NCBI GenBank assembly: GCA_020718125.1
Contig: DYDC01000001.1
Location: 1-44,668 of the forward strand
Source: Methylacidiphilum sp.
Lineage (GTDB): Bacteria > Verrucomicrobiota > Verrucomicrobiia > CAIQCK01
DNA: 44,668 nt
Reading direction: 5' to 3'
A program made the translations under genes and the position numbers. The stretch's first letter is position 1; every line of letters begins with the position of its first letter. The notes beneath the pieces were generated by a model. It saw only the letters and a list, made by a program, of their open reading frames with translations. It did no database searches and was not told the DNA's origin. Below are positions 24,531-33,200 of this stretch, in pieces.

Positions 24531-24774
24531 GGTCTTCCTCCTCCTCCAGCCTGGCTCGCAGAGCCGGCGTCACGCTGGCGATGATGCCCTTGCCGCGGCG
24601 TTTGATGATCGGCAGCCGGCTCCGCTTGCGCCCGGCCGTGGTGGATCGGTGCGGCTCCCGCAGCCCGTTCTCCATATACCGCATCAGCATTTCCTTCAGC
24701 GACGAGCCTTGCAGTGCCGCCTTCGCCTTCACTCGGCGGAACAACTCATCCGGCAAATCCAACGTCGTTCTCAT
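24514..24774 (-). CDS. Ribbon-helix-helix-type antitoxin, VapB-like
   Basis: 86 residues beginning MRTTLDLPDELFRRVKAKAALQGSSLKEML, a typical ribbon-helix-helix DNA-binding start (strand TTLDLPDEL, then two helices). It would dimerise, bind its own operator and neutralise the PIN toxin through its C-terminal tail (about residues 45-86), which is basic, then acidic (LEEEEDL). It is the first gene of the pair. Confidence 0.85.
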   Translation of the reverse strand: MRTTLDLPDELFRRVKAKAALQGSSLKEMLMRYMENGLREPHRSTTAGRKRSRLPIIKRRGKGIIASVTPALRARLEEEEDLAKIH

Positions 24775-24845
24775 GGACGCATCTTCACATCAAAGCATAT
24801 TGCCGTCAACATTCGGGAATGCGCCTGCGCGTGGGGAATGGCATG

Positions 24846-26255
24846 TTATTTCGCCTGAAGCGCGGCCAATATCTTGCCGTGGATTCCGCCGAAGCCGCCG
24901 TTGGAGAAGATGGCGACGACATCGTTGGGGCGCAGCAGCGGCACAATGGAGGCGACGATGGCGTCGGCGTCGGGGAGGTAGTGGGCGGGCCGGCCTCGCG
25001 CGGCGATGTCGGCGATGAGGCGTTCAGGCGACAGGCGGTCGTGTTCGGCTAGCTGCTCCAACCGGGCGATCTGGCTGACGAAGACGCCGTCGGCTTCGGC
25101 GAGCGATTCGGCTAGTTCCTTCTGGAAGACGCAGCGGCGGGTGGTGTTGCTGCGCGGTTCGAAGACGGCCCAGAGGCGGCGGCCGGGGAACTGCGGGCGG
25201 AAGGCGCGGAGGGTCTCGCGGATGGCGGTCGGGTGATGACCAAAGTCGTCCACGACGGTGACGCCGCCGGCTTCGCCGCGGATTTCCTGCCGGCGCTTGA
25301 TGCCGCGGAAGGTGTCGAAGGCGGCCTGGATTTCGGCGGCCGTGAGGCCGTGGTGAAGTGACGCGGCGGCGACGGCGAGGGCGTTGCGGACGTTGTGCTG
25401 GCCCAAGAGGGAAATGCGGAATGCGTAATGCGTAATGCGTAACTCGGAATAGTCGGCAGCCAGCCGCACGTCAGTGGCTCGGAAGTCGTTGCCGGGGCCG
25501 AGGCCGAAAGTTTTGACGGGGCAGGGGGCGGTGGCGATGACTTCACGGACGTTGGGGTCGTCGCCGTTGGCGAGGACGAGGCCGTTGGGCGGGACGATGT
25601 TGATGAGGCGGCGGAAGGTGAGCTTGATGTCGTCGAGACTCGCGAAGATGTCGGCGTGGTCGAATTCGATGTTGTTGATGATGACGGTGTCGGGCAGGTA
25701 GTGGAGGAACTTGGAGCGCTTGTCGAAGAACGCGGTGTCGTATTCGTCGCCCTCGCTGATGAAGTAGCGGGCCTTTGGCGGGCAGGCGCAGCCTTGGCCG
25801 AGGTTGAGCGGGATGCCGCCGATGAGGTAGCCGGGGGCGCGGCCGGCGTGCTGGAAGGTCCAGGCCAGCAGCGACGTGGTGGTGGTCTTGCCGTGGGTGC
25901 CGGTGACGACAATGGAGGTCTTTCCCTGGATGAAGAACTCGCGCAGGACTTCGGGCAGCGAGGCGTAGCGGAGTCTGCGATCGAGGACGGCCTCGACCTC
26001 GGGGTTGCCTCGGCTGATGACGTTGCCGATGACGACGAGATCGGGCGCGCCGACGGCATCGAGGTTGGCGGCGGCATAGGAGGCCATCGCGGTGATGTCC
26101 TGTCCGGCGAGGAACGTGGACATGGGTGGATACACGTTCTGGTCGGAGCCGGTGACGCGCAGGCCGCGTTGTTTGAGGAGTGCGGCGGCAGCGGCCATGG
26201 CGGCGCCGCAGATGCCGAGGAAGTGGACGTGACGAATCTGGTCGGGCAGCAGCAT
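24846..26255 (-). CDS. mpl: UDP-N-acetylmuramate:L-alanyl-gamma-D-glutamyl-meso-DAP ligase
   Basis: Murein-peptide recycling ligase that joins recovered tripeptide to UDP-MurNAc. The N-terminal domain starts IRHVHFLGICGAAMAAAAALL. VVTGTHGKTTTTSLLAW is the ATP P-loop; FISEGDEYDTAFFDKRSKFLHY is the Mpl signature that separates it from MurC. NIEFDHADIFASLDDI, VVDDFGHHPTAIRETL and FEPRSNTTRRCVFQKEL complete the Mur ligase domains. ATG 26255 is preferred to 26336, whose extension is unlike the family. The residues ELRITHYAFRI (about 272-281), before the conserved LLGQHNVRNALA, are encoded by a heptamer array and look inserted. Length is 469. Confidence 0.93.
   Translation of the reverse strand: MLLPDQIRHVHFLGICGAAMAAAAALLKQRGLRVTGSDQNVYPPMSTFLAGQDITAMASYAAANLDAVGAPDLVVIGNVISRGNPEVEAVLDRRLRYASLPEVLREFFIQGKTSIVVTGTHGKTTTTSLLAWTFQHAGRAPGYLIGGIPLNLGQGCACPPKARYFISEGDEYDTAFFDKRSKFLHYLPDTVIINNIEFDHADIFASLDDIKLTFRRLINIVPPNGLVLANGDDPNVREVIATAPCPVKTFGLGPGNDFRATDVRLAADYSELRITHYAFRISLLGQHNVRNALAVAAASLHHGLTAAEIQAAFDTFRGIKRRQEIRGEAGGVTVVDDFGHHPTAIRETLRAFRPQFPGRRLWAVFEPRSNTTRRCVFQKELAESLAEADGVFVSQIARLEQLAEHDRLSPERLIADIAARGRPAHYLPDADAIVASIVPLLRPNDVVAIFSNGGFGGIHGKILAALQAK
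25414..25441. repeat. ATGCGTA heptamer array inside mpl
   Basis: Four units (ATGCGGA then three ATGCGTA) lie in the coding region and are read on the minus strand as RITHYAFRI-like residues. The related unit GTAATGC occurs at 18861-18956. Confidence 0.75.
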
Positions 26256-26301
26256 GGCGGCGACGGTAACGGCGCGCGGCGCGGGATTCAAACTTGATTT
26301 T

Positions 26302-26316
26302 CCCCCTGCGCGGGGG
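26302..26316. other. GC hairpin in the mpl-fmdB divergent region
   Basis: CCCCC-TGCGC-GGGGG lies 19 bases before the FmdB-type ATG. It is followed on the plus strand by GGCTATC and could be a REP-like palindrome with a degenerate head (ATAG on the minus strand) or an RNA hairpin in the fmdB leader. No terminator-type U-tract is present. Confidence 0.35.
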
Positions 26317-26334
26317 CTATCTCTGCTTGCAGCC

Positions 26335-26643
26335 ATGCCGACCTACGAATATCGCTGTAAGAAGTGCGACCACGAGTTTGAGGTGTTCCAGTCCATCAAG
26401 GACGCGCCGAAGAAGACCTGCCCGAAATGCAAGGGCCGCGTCGAGCGGCTCATCGGCGCGGGGGCGGGACTGCTTTTCAAAGGCTCGGGGTTCTACATCA
26501 CCGACTACCGGAGCGAGAGCTACAAGTCGGCGGCCAAGAGCGAGTCGTCGGCGTCGAAGGTTGAGAAACCGGCAAGCGGCGACGCCAAGTCTGCGGCTGG
26601 TTCCCACAAAAGTAAAAGCGGCGGTTCGGAGGCAAAGAAATGA
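26335..26643 (+). CDS. FmdB-family zinc-ribbon protein
   Basis: Small putative regulator or metal-binding protein. MPTYEYRCKKCDHEFEVFQSIKDAPKKTCPKCKGRVERLI holds the two CxxC pairs (CKKC, CPKC) and the aromatic YEY start typical of FmdB zinc ribbons, followed by GLLFKGSGFYITDY, also conserved. The C-terminal roughly 40 residues are Ser/Lys/Ala-rich and disordered-looking. The stop overlaps the next gene by four bases. FmdB was named for formamidase regulation, but the general role of the family is unknown. Confidence 0.9.
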   Translation: MPTYEYRCKKCDHEFEVFQSIKDAPKKTCPKCKGRVERLIGAGAGLLFKGSGFYITDYRSESYKSAAKSESSASKVEKPASGDAKSAAGSHKSKSGGSEAKK

Positions 26644-27443
26644 TCAAGTGCGGCGTTTGCGGTTTTGACAATTCATTGGGCCGGGTTCACTGCGTGCAGT
26701 GCGGCACGAAAATTGACCTGAGCAAGGTCGTGCCGGAAGGCGCGAAGACCAAGGGGAAGGGGGCTGTCGTGCTGGGCAGGACTCCCGGCGCACGCAAGTC
26801 CGTTGCGAAAACAATTTGCAAACTGGCGGACCTGGCCGTGCTTGCGGTGATCGTGGCGGCTCTTGTGTCGATATGGCAGGAAACGTCGCTCAAGCCCATC
26901 GAGCGAGGGCCGTCATGGGCGCTGGCGGCCAAGGGCAAGGTGGAAACGCTGTCGGCCGCGGTGCGGCTGGGGACGCCGTTGCCGCAGCCGCTGGAGTTTT
27001 CGGAGGCGGAGATCAACTCCTACATCGATGATCCCGCGTCTCCGCGGCGCCTGCCGCCGCCGCCCCAGGGGAAGGAACGTTTCAGCGCGCAGATCGTGCG
27101 GCGCCAGATCGAACTGGCGGAAGGCTCGATGACTGCGGTGGCGGTTGGCGAAATCAAACTGCCCAACTACGTGAAGCGCATCGTGGTCCGTGTCGGGGCG
27201 GAACTTGCGGGCGAGGCGGGTGGCCGCCGTCTGCGCCTGACAACGGCGCGCATTGGCAATCTGCCCCTTCACGCGCTGCCGTGGGGCGACAGACTGGTCG
27301 AGTTGTGCGGCAAGCATTTCTTCCAGTTCGAATTCTACGACACGGAGTGGAAGCTCATCCAACGCGCGAGCAACGTGCGCCTGGCGGCGGGGAAGGCGGT
27401 TGTCTCCTTCGGCGGGGGCGGCGCGCCCGCGGCCCGACAATGA
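26640..27443 (+). CDS. Zinc-ribbon membrane protein of unknown function
   Basis: 267 residues. The N-terminus has a zinc ribbon with two CxxC pairs (CGVCGF and CVQCGT, residues about 4-25). A single hydrophobic segment follows (LADLAVLAVIVAALVSIW, about residues 61-78), then a probably extracytoplasmic domain with LEFSEAEINSYIDDPA and LTTARIGNLPLHALPWGDRLVEL. That pattern resembles a lipid- or ligand-binding sheet but was not assigned. It is translationally coupled on both sides (four-base overlaps), so it works with the FmdB-type protein and the exported protein downstream. Confidence 0.65.
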   Translation: MIKCGVCGFDNSLGRVHCVQCGTKIDLSKVVPEGAKTKGKGAVVLGRTPGARKSVAKTICKLADLAVLAVIVAALVSIWQETSLKPIERGPSWALAAKGKVETLSAAVRLGTPLPQPLEFSEAEINSYIDDPASPRRLPPPPQGKERFSAQIVRRQIELAEGSMTAVAVGEIKLPNYVKRIVVRVGAELAGEAGGRRLRLTTARIGNLPLHALPWGDRLVELCGKHFFQFEFYDTEWKLIQRASNVRLAAGKAVVSFGGGGAPAARQ

Positions 27444-28837
27444 GGCTGGACGGGCGGCCGTTGGTGGCTGGCATGGCGCTGTCAATGGCGCTGGGCAGCG
27501 CTTGGGGCGCGACGACGAACGCATTCACGCGGGCAGTCAGTTTCTCGGGCCAGATCCACGTCCTGTGCGCCGAGCCTGCGTTGGCCGCGCCATTGGTGTC
27601 GTTCTGCGAGGATATCCGCGCGAAACTGGTCAAACGCGTGGGCGACGACGGACCGTGGCGCGCACCGGTGGCGGTGGTGGTCCGACAGAGGGCGGTGGGC
27701 AGCCCGGTGGCAATGCCCGGCGAGGCTGGACGGCTCCGCAGTTCTGTTGTGACCGTGTCGGGTTTCCTTCGGTTTCAGATCGAGATGGAGGCGCCGCCGC
27801 CGGTGGACGCGGATGAATTCGTGCGCGCGCTCGCGGGCGCGTTGCTGTCCGAGATGGCCAACCGCAGCCTCGGCAAGGTCGCGCCCGGCCAGACGATGGG
27901 GAGGGTGCCGGCGTGGCTGGTGTGGGGGCTGGTGAACCGGATGGATGATACCGCGCGGCCGGCCACACTCCGCGAGGTGCGGCGCGCGGTGGAACAGGGG
28001 GCGTTGCCGGGTTACTCGGAGTTCACGGCGTGGGATGCGCCGCAATGCGACACGGCGCTCTACCGCGCCTGTTGCGAGCTGCTGGTAGAGGCGTTGGAGA
28101 CGCAACTCAAGGGCCGGGAGAAGTTGCGCGACTTCGTGTTCGGCTTGAAGCCGGGCCGTTCATGGGGGACAACGCTGGCTGAGACGTTTGGCGGCGGGTT
28201 TGGCTACAAGCCCGGTTTGGAGAAATGGTGGGCGCTGTTCGCCAGCCGTGCGTCGGCGATGATCGTGGCGGAAGGCCTGTCCTGGACCGAATCGCGACGC
28301 CAGCTTGAGATGGCATTGCGGACGGATGAACCAGCTTTGGCGGCAGGCCTCTCCACGGGCGTCCTGCCAGCGGACTTCCTCAAACAGTGCGCGAACGATG
28401 CAAACACGCTCATGGAATGGCTCGTGCCGGTGCAGGGCCGGCTGCTGACGATGGCGCCGCTGGCGCACCCGTTGTATCGGCCGGTCGCCGGGGCTTATCT
28501 CAACGCGATAGATTCTTTGCGTGAGAAGCAGCCTCCGCAGAAAGGGTTCTGGGCCGGCGTGACGTCGTGGTTTGCGGAAGTCGGCGGCGCGCGGGAGAAA
28601 AGGATCCGGAGGTTCCAAAGCGACCTGCAGCGCGCGGTGGCCGCGCGGCGTCGCGCCGAACAAAGCGGCGAGGCCATGTCGCGCTATGTCGGCGAAGTGG
28701 AGGCGTCGGTGTATCCGGAGGACTTCGCAAAGCAGTTCGGCGGCTGGTTCCAGGTCAATCCACCGGCCGGCGGCAGCCCGCAGCCCACCCCCATCAGCAA
28801 GTTTTTGGATCGCGTCGAGGCGGAGCAACGGCGCTAA
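27440..28837 (+). CDS. Exported protein of unknown function
   Basis: 465 residues, ATG overlapping the preceding stop. MRLDGRPLVAGMALSMALGSAWG-AT is a Sec signal. The body is alpha-rich: PAWLVWGLVNRMDD, LYRACCELLVEALE, PGLEKWWALFASRAS and FLDRVEAEQRR. Segments such as PVDADEFVRALAGALLSEMANRS and the LVEALETQ...GFGYKPGLEKWWAL region recall peptidase-like exported proteins of Verrucomicrobiota-like genomes, but no HEXXH or other catalytic motif is visible. Function not assigned. tRNA-Ser lies convergent immediately downstream. Confidence 0.6.
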   Translation: MRLDGRPLVAGMALSMALGSAWGATTNAFTRAVSFSGQIHVLCAEPALAAPLVSFCEDIRAKLVKRVGDDGPWRAPVAVVVRQRAVGSPVAMPGEAGRLRSSVVTVSGFLRFQIEMEAPPPVDADEFVRALAGALLSEMANRSLGKVAPGQTMGRVPAWLVWGLVNRMDDTARPATLREVRRAVEQGALPGYSEFTAWDAPQCDTALYRACCELLVEALETQLKGREKLRDFVFGLKPGRSWGTTLAETFGGGFGYKPGLEKWWALFASRASAMIVAEGLSWTESRRQLEMALRTDEPALAAGLSTGVLPADFLKQCANDANTLMEWLVPVQGRLLTMAPLAHPLYRPVAGAYLNAIDSLREKQPPQKGFWAGVTSWFAEVGGAREKRIRRFQSDLQRAVAARRRAEQSGEAMSRYVGEVEASVYPEDFAKQFGGWFQVNPPAGGSPQPTPISKFLDRVEAEQRR

Positions 28838-28861
28838 CGTGTGGATCGCGGGCCGGGAGAG

Positions 28862-28951
28862 TGGCGGAGGGGGCGAGATTCGAACTCGCGAGGGCTTTTA
28901 CACCCCACACGCTTTCCAGGCGTGCTCCTTCAACCACTCGGACACCCCTCC
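28862..28951 (-). tRNA. tRNA-Ser (anticodon GGA)
   Basis: On the minus strand: seven-base acceptor stem GGAGGGG/CCCCTCC, an anticodon stem CACGC/GCGTG around loop CTGGAAA with anticodon GGA (28917-28915), a long variable arm, and T stem GCGAG/CTCGC around TTCGAAT. Discriminator G and an encoded CCA (28864-28862) follow. The long variable arm marks a class II tRNA, and GGA reads UCC and UCU serine codons. Confidence 0.95.
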
Positions 28952-28966
28952 GCAAAGGGCGCGCAA

Positions 28967-28995
28967 ACCGTAGCGGGGCGCCCCGCCGATTGCAA
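28967..28995 (-). promoter_or_regulatory. Promoter for tRNA-Ser
   Basis: On the minus strand TTGCAA (28995-28990) and TACGGT (28972-28967) are spaced by 17 bases; the expected start is about nine bases upstream of the mature tRNA 5' end at 28951. Confidence 0.5.
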
Positions 28996-29028
28996 GACGC
29001 GGGCACTACGCGAGCGCAACGCGCGCGA

Positions 29029-29058
29029 TTGACTTTTGAGGGTGGCTCTGACGATATA
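29029..29058 (+). promoter_or_regulatory. Promoter candidate for recA
   Basis: TTGACT at 29029-29034 and GATATA at 29053-29058, spacing 18. A ribosome site AGGAG (29073-29077) precedes the ATG at 29085. I saw no convincing LexA-type palindrome, so SOS control cannot be stated. Confidence 0.5.
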
Positions 29059-29084
29059 TCCCGCGACTTCAACAGGAGAAAACC

Positions 29085-30197
29085 ATGCCCCCAGCCAAAG
29101 CGGCCGACAAAACCGAAAAAACAGACAAAGCCGAGAAGATCGAGAAACCGGCGGGAACCGACGCGGCGCCCGCCAAGACCCCCGCGCAGGTCAAGCAGCT
29201 CGAAGCCGCCATCGCCCACATCGCCAAGACCTACGGCGAGGGCAGCATCATGCGCCTTGGCGACGAGCGCGCCCGCGTGAAGATCGGCGTCATCTCGACG
29301 GGTTCGCTGGCCATTGACATGGCGCTCGGCATCGGCGGCGTGCCGCGCGGGCGCATCGTGGAGATTTACGGCCCGGAAATGTCCGGCAAGACCACGCTCG
29401 TGCTCCAGATCATGGCGCAGGCGCAGAAAAACGGCGGCTTGGCGGCGTTCATTGACGCCGAGCACGCGATGGCCCCGAACTACGCCAAGAAGCTCGGCGT
29501 CAACCTCGACGATTTGCTGGTGAGCCAGCCTGATAGTGGTGAAGAAGCGCTTCAGATCGTCGAGACGCTGGTTCGTTCCAACGCGCTTGACGTTATCGCG
29601 ATTGACTCGGTCGCCGCGCTCGTTCCGCGGGCCGAACTCGAAGGCCAGATGGGCGACGCCATCGTCGGCGTGCAGGCGCGTCTCATGAGCCAGGCGATGC
29701 GCAAACTGACCTCGATTGTGGCGAGGGCCAACACCTGCGTCATCTTCACCAACCAGCTCCGCGAAAAAATCGGCGTCATGTTCGGCAGCCCGGAGACGAC
29801 GCCGGGCGGCAAGGCGCTGAAGTTCTACGCCAGCGTGCGCATTGACATCCGCCGCCAGCAGCAGATTAAAGACCCCGAAGGCCGCGCCATCGGCAACCAT
29901 TGCAAGGTGAAGGTCGTGAAGAACAAGTGCGCCCCGCCGTTCACCGAGTGCGAATTCGACGTGATGTATAACGAGGGCATCTCGAAGGAAGGCAGCATCC
30001 TCGACGTGGCGACCAACTGCGGCGTCGTCGAGAAGAAAGGCTCCTGGCTCCAGTTCGAGGGCGAGATGATCGGCCAGGGCCGCGAAGCCGCGAAGGACTT
30101 CCTCCGCCAGAACCCCGCCGTCGGTGAGAAGATCGTCGCGGCGGTGAAGGCCAAGGCGGCAGGCCCGGCGGCTGCCGCCGAAGTGAAGAGTGAATAG
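29085..30197 (+). CDS. recA: Recombinase RecA
   Basis: DNA strand-exchange ATPase for recombination and SOS. Core motifs: IGGVPRGRIVEIYGPEMSGKTTL (Walker A, residues 96-103), FIDAEHAMAPNYAKKLGV, LLVSQPDSGEEALQI, VIAIDSVAALVPRAELEGQMGD, and VIFTNQLREKIGVMFGSPETTPGGKALKFYASVR. Two features are unusual: Met99 in the Walker A loop where Ser is nearly universal (GPESSGKT), and an N-terminal Lys/Glu/Ala-rich leader of about 40 residues. The last residues (VKSE) and stop are read from a heptamer array at 30183. Length 370. Confidence 0.97.
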   Translation: MPPAKAADKTEKTDKAEKIEKPAGTDAAPAKTPAQVKQLEAAIAHIAKTYGEGSIMRLGDERARVKIGVISTGSLAIDMALGIGGVPRGRIVEIYGPEMSGKTTLVLQIMAQAQKNGGLAAFIDAEHAMAPNYAKKLGVNLDDLLVSQPDSGEEALQIVETLVRSNALDVIAIDSVAALVPRAELEGQMGDAIVGVQARLMSQAMRKLTSIVARANTCVIFTNQLREKIGVMFGSPETTPGGKALKFYASVRIDIRRQQQIKDPEGRAIGNHCKVKVVKNKCAPPFTECEFDVMYNEGISKEGSILDVATNCGVVEKKGSWLQFEGEMIGQGREAAKDFLRQNPAVGEKIVAAVKAKAAGPAAAAEVKSE

Positions 30198-30267
30198 TTC
30201 AGAGTGAAGAGTTCAGAAAGTCAGTCACCGTTAACTCTTCACTCTTCACTCTTCACTTTTAACTTTC
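30183..30267. repeat. Inverted heptamer arrays between recA and alaS
   Basis: The left array (GTGAAGA, GTGAATA, GTTCAGA, GTGAAGA, GTTCAGA from 30183) and the right array (TTCACTC-type units, about 30231-30258) are reverse complements and could fold into a long hairpin. The left array encodes the last recA codons and stop. The hairpin may end recA transcription. Confidence 0.75.
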
Positions 30268-30274
30268 TGCCGTC

Positions 30275-33200
30275 ATGACCAGTTCCGAAATACGCCAGTT
30301 GTTCCTCGACTACTTCAAGCGCCAGGGGCACACCATCGTGCCGTCGTCGTCGCTGCTGCCCGACGCGCCGAACCTGCTGTTCACCAACGCCGGCATGAAC
30401 CAGTTCGTGCCGATCTTCCTCGGCCAGCAGCCGTGCCCCTACAAGCCCCAGCGCGCCGCCGACACGCAGAAGTGCATCCGCGCGGGCGGCAAGCACAACG
30501 ACCTCGAAGACGTCGGCCTCGACACCTACCACCACACGTTCTTCGAGATGCTCGGCAACTGGAGCTTCGGCGACTATTTCAAAAAGGAAGCCATCGCGTG
30601 GGCGTGGGAACTCGTCACATCGAAGGACTGGTGGGGCTTCCCGAAGGAGCGCATCTACGCCACGGTCTATAAGCCCGGCCCCGGCGATCCGAGCGAGTTC
30701 GACCAGGAAGCCTACAACCACTGGGCGAGCATCTTCACCGCCGCCGGCCTCGACCCGAAGCAGCACATCGTCTTCGGCAACAAGAAGGACAACTTCTGGA
30801 TGATGGGCGACACCGGCCCGTGCGGCCCGTGTTCGGAGCTGCACGTGGACCTCACGCCCAAGGGTGACACGCACGGCGCGCTGGTCAACAAAGGCAGCGC
30901 GCAGTGCATCGAGATCTGGAACCTCGTGTTCATGGAGTTCAACGCGAACCCGGACGGCACGTTTTCGCCGCTGCCGGCCAAGAATGTGGACACCGGCGCG
31001 GGCTTCGAGCGCGTCACCTCGATCATCCAGTGCACGAAGAACTTCACCGACTTCGGCGGCATCATCTCCAACTACGAGACTGACGTCTTCCGGCCCATCT
31101 TCGACGTGCTGGAGAAGCTCAGCGGCAAACGCTACGGCTCCACGCTGCCGAAGGCGGGCGAATTACCGGCTGCCGAGCAGGAGAAAATCGACATCGCTTT
31201 CCGTGTCATCGCCGACCACATCCGTTGCCTGGGCTTCGGCATCGCTGACGGCATCCCGCCGAGCAACGAAGGCCGCGGCTACGTCCTGCGCCGCATCCTG
31301 CGCCGCGCCGTCCGCTACGGCCGCTCACTCGGCTTCCACGAGCCGTTCTTCTACAAGCTCGTCGCGGTGCTCGCCCGGACGATGGGCGGCGTGTTCCCGG
31401 AAGCGCGCCAGCGGCAGGCGAGCATCGAGAAGGCCCTGCGCGGCGAGGAGGAGAGTTTCAACCGGACCTTGGATCGCGGCATTGAATTGTTCAACGAGGA
31501 AGCGTTGCGATTGACGGGGAGCGCACGCGTCCCGCGTGCGACTTCCGGCGTCTCGCCGGAAGCTGCGGTGGGCGCACGCTACTCCAAGCGTCGTTTGCCG
31601 CACTTTGAACGACCGTGGGCGAAATACATCGTGACGTTCTCCACCGTGGAGCGCCGGCAACTATCGCCGGCGGCCCGCGGTATCGTCTTGAACAGTCTGT
31701 TGTTTGTGCAGCAGCAAGGCCGCTACCAACTCTACGCCGCGTGTGTGATGCCCGACCACGTCCATTTGCTCTTCGAACCGCAAATCAAGACAGAAGACGC
31801 CGAGGGCAAGCCAATGTTTTGGTCGCTCACAGAACTCCTGCATTCCATCAAATCGTTCACGGCACACGAGATCAACAAGACAGAGGCCAAAAGCGGAGCC
31901 GTATGGGAAAAGGAGTCGTTTGACCGAATGATCCGGTCGGATGCGGACTGTGAAGAGAAGTTCAACTACATCTGCCAAAACCCTTGGGGGCCGGGTGGGG
32001 TTGCGCAGACGGAACCGTATCAGTGGTTGTGGACGCCTGAGGTTGCGCAACCGCAGACTCCTCGGCGGGACGCCGAGGAGGGCACGCGGGACGCGTGCGC
32101 TCCCCGGAACCTAACGGGCGACTTCGCTTTCAAACTCTATGACACCTACGGCTTCCCGCTCGACCTCACGGAACTGATGGCTCGCGAGCAGGGACTGAAA
32201 GTGGACGTGCCAGGCTTCGAAAAGCGGATGGAAGAACAACGGCAGCGGGCGCGTGAGGACTACGAGAAGAAGAAGTCGGTCATCGCGGCTGTGGGCGAGG
32301 GGCTGAAGGTCGAGCCGACGAAGTTCCTCGGCTACGACAACCTCGAAGCCGAGGCGGTCGTCGAGGCCGTCGCGCCGGGCGCGGAGGCGGGCGAGTTCGA
32401 GGTCGTCCTCGACAAGACGCCATTCTATGCCGAGATGGGCGGCCAGGTCGGCGACACGGGCCTGGTCCACGCGCCGGGACACGACTGGACCGAACTGGGC
32501 AAGCTACAGGTGCTCGACACGCAGCGTCAGGGCGAGGTCCATGTTCACCGCTCCAAGCTCTCCGACGGCCGCGCGCCGGTGGTGGGGGAGGCGGTGCGCG
32601 CAGCAGTGGACGCGGCGCGGCGGGCGAACATCCAGCGGCACCACACGGTGACGCACCTGTTCCACTGGGCGTTGCACGAGGTCGTCAGCAAGGACGCGCG
32701 GCAGCGCGGCTCGCATGTCGCGCCGGACCGGATGCGGTTCGATTTCAATCACCCGGAGCGGCTGACCGAGCGGCAGATCGCCGACATCGAGCGGCTGGTT
32801 AACGAGCGGATCAAGGAGAACGCGCCGGTCTATTGGACCGAAGCGCCTTACACCGAGATCAAGGGCAACGCGGCCGTGATGCAGTTCTTCGGCGAGAAAT
32901 ACGGCGACATCGTCCGCGTGGTGCAGATCGGCGGCCACGCGGGCAAGTTCGACGGCTATTCGGCGGAGCTTTGTGGCGGCACGCACACGCGGAACACGGG
33001 CGACATTCAGTTCTTCAAGATCGCGAAAGAGTCTGCCATCGCGGCGGGCACGCGCCGCGTCGAGGCGGTCGTGGGCCGGTTCGCGCTGGAGTTCGTGGAG
33101 AAGATGAAGGTTCAGCAGCGGGCCGAAGCCGCCAAAGCGCAGGCTCGCGGGCAGGACAAGGAACTCGCGAAGCAGCGGCAGGCGGATGCGCAGCGTCAGG

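Noticed and set aside
29029..29084. LexA operator before recA
   Set aside because: No convincing dyad of any known LexA type between the promoter and the start codon.
18861..30267. CRISPR arrays from the tandem repeats
   Set aside because: Units are 7 bases, adjacent without spacers, and no cas genes are present.
31516..32105. Intein in AlaS
   Set aside because: No N-terminal Cys/Ser splice block, no HN-Cys/Ser end, and the content is a Y1 transposase with inverted DNA ends.
31511..32118. Firm target-site duplication around the alaS element
   Set aside because: The flanks match at only six of eight bases, and HUH transposition does not normally make duplications.
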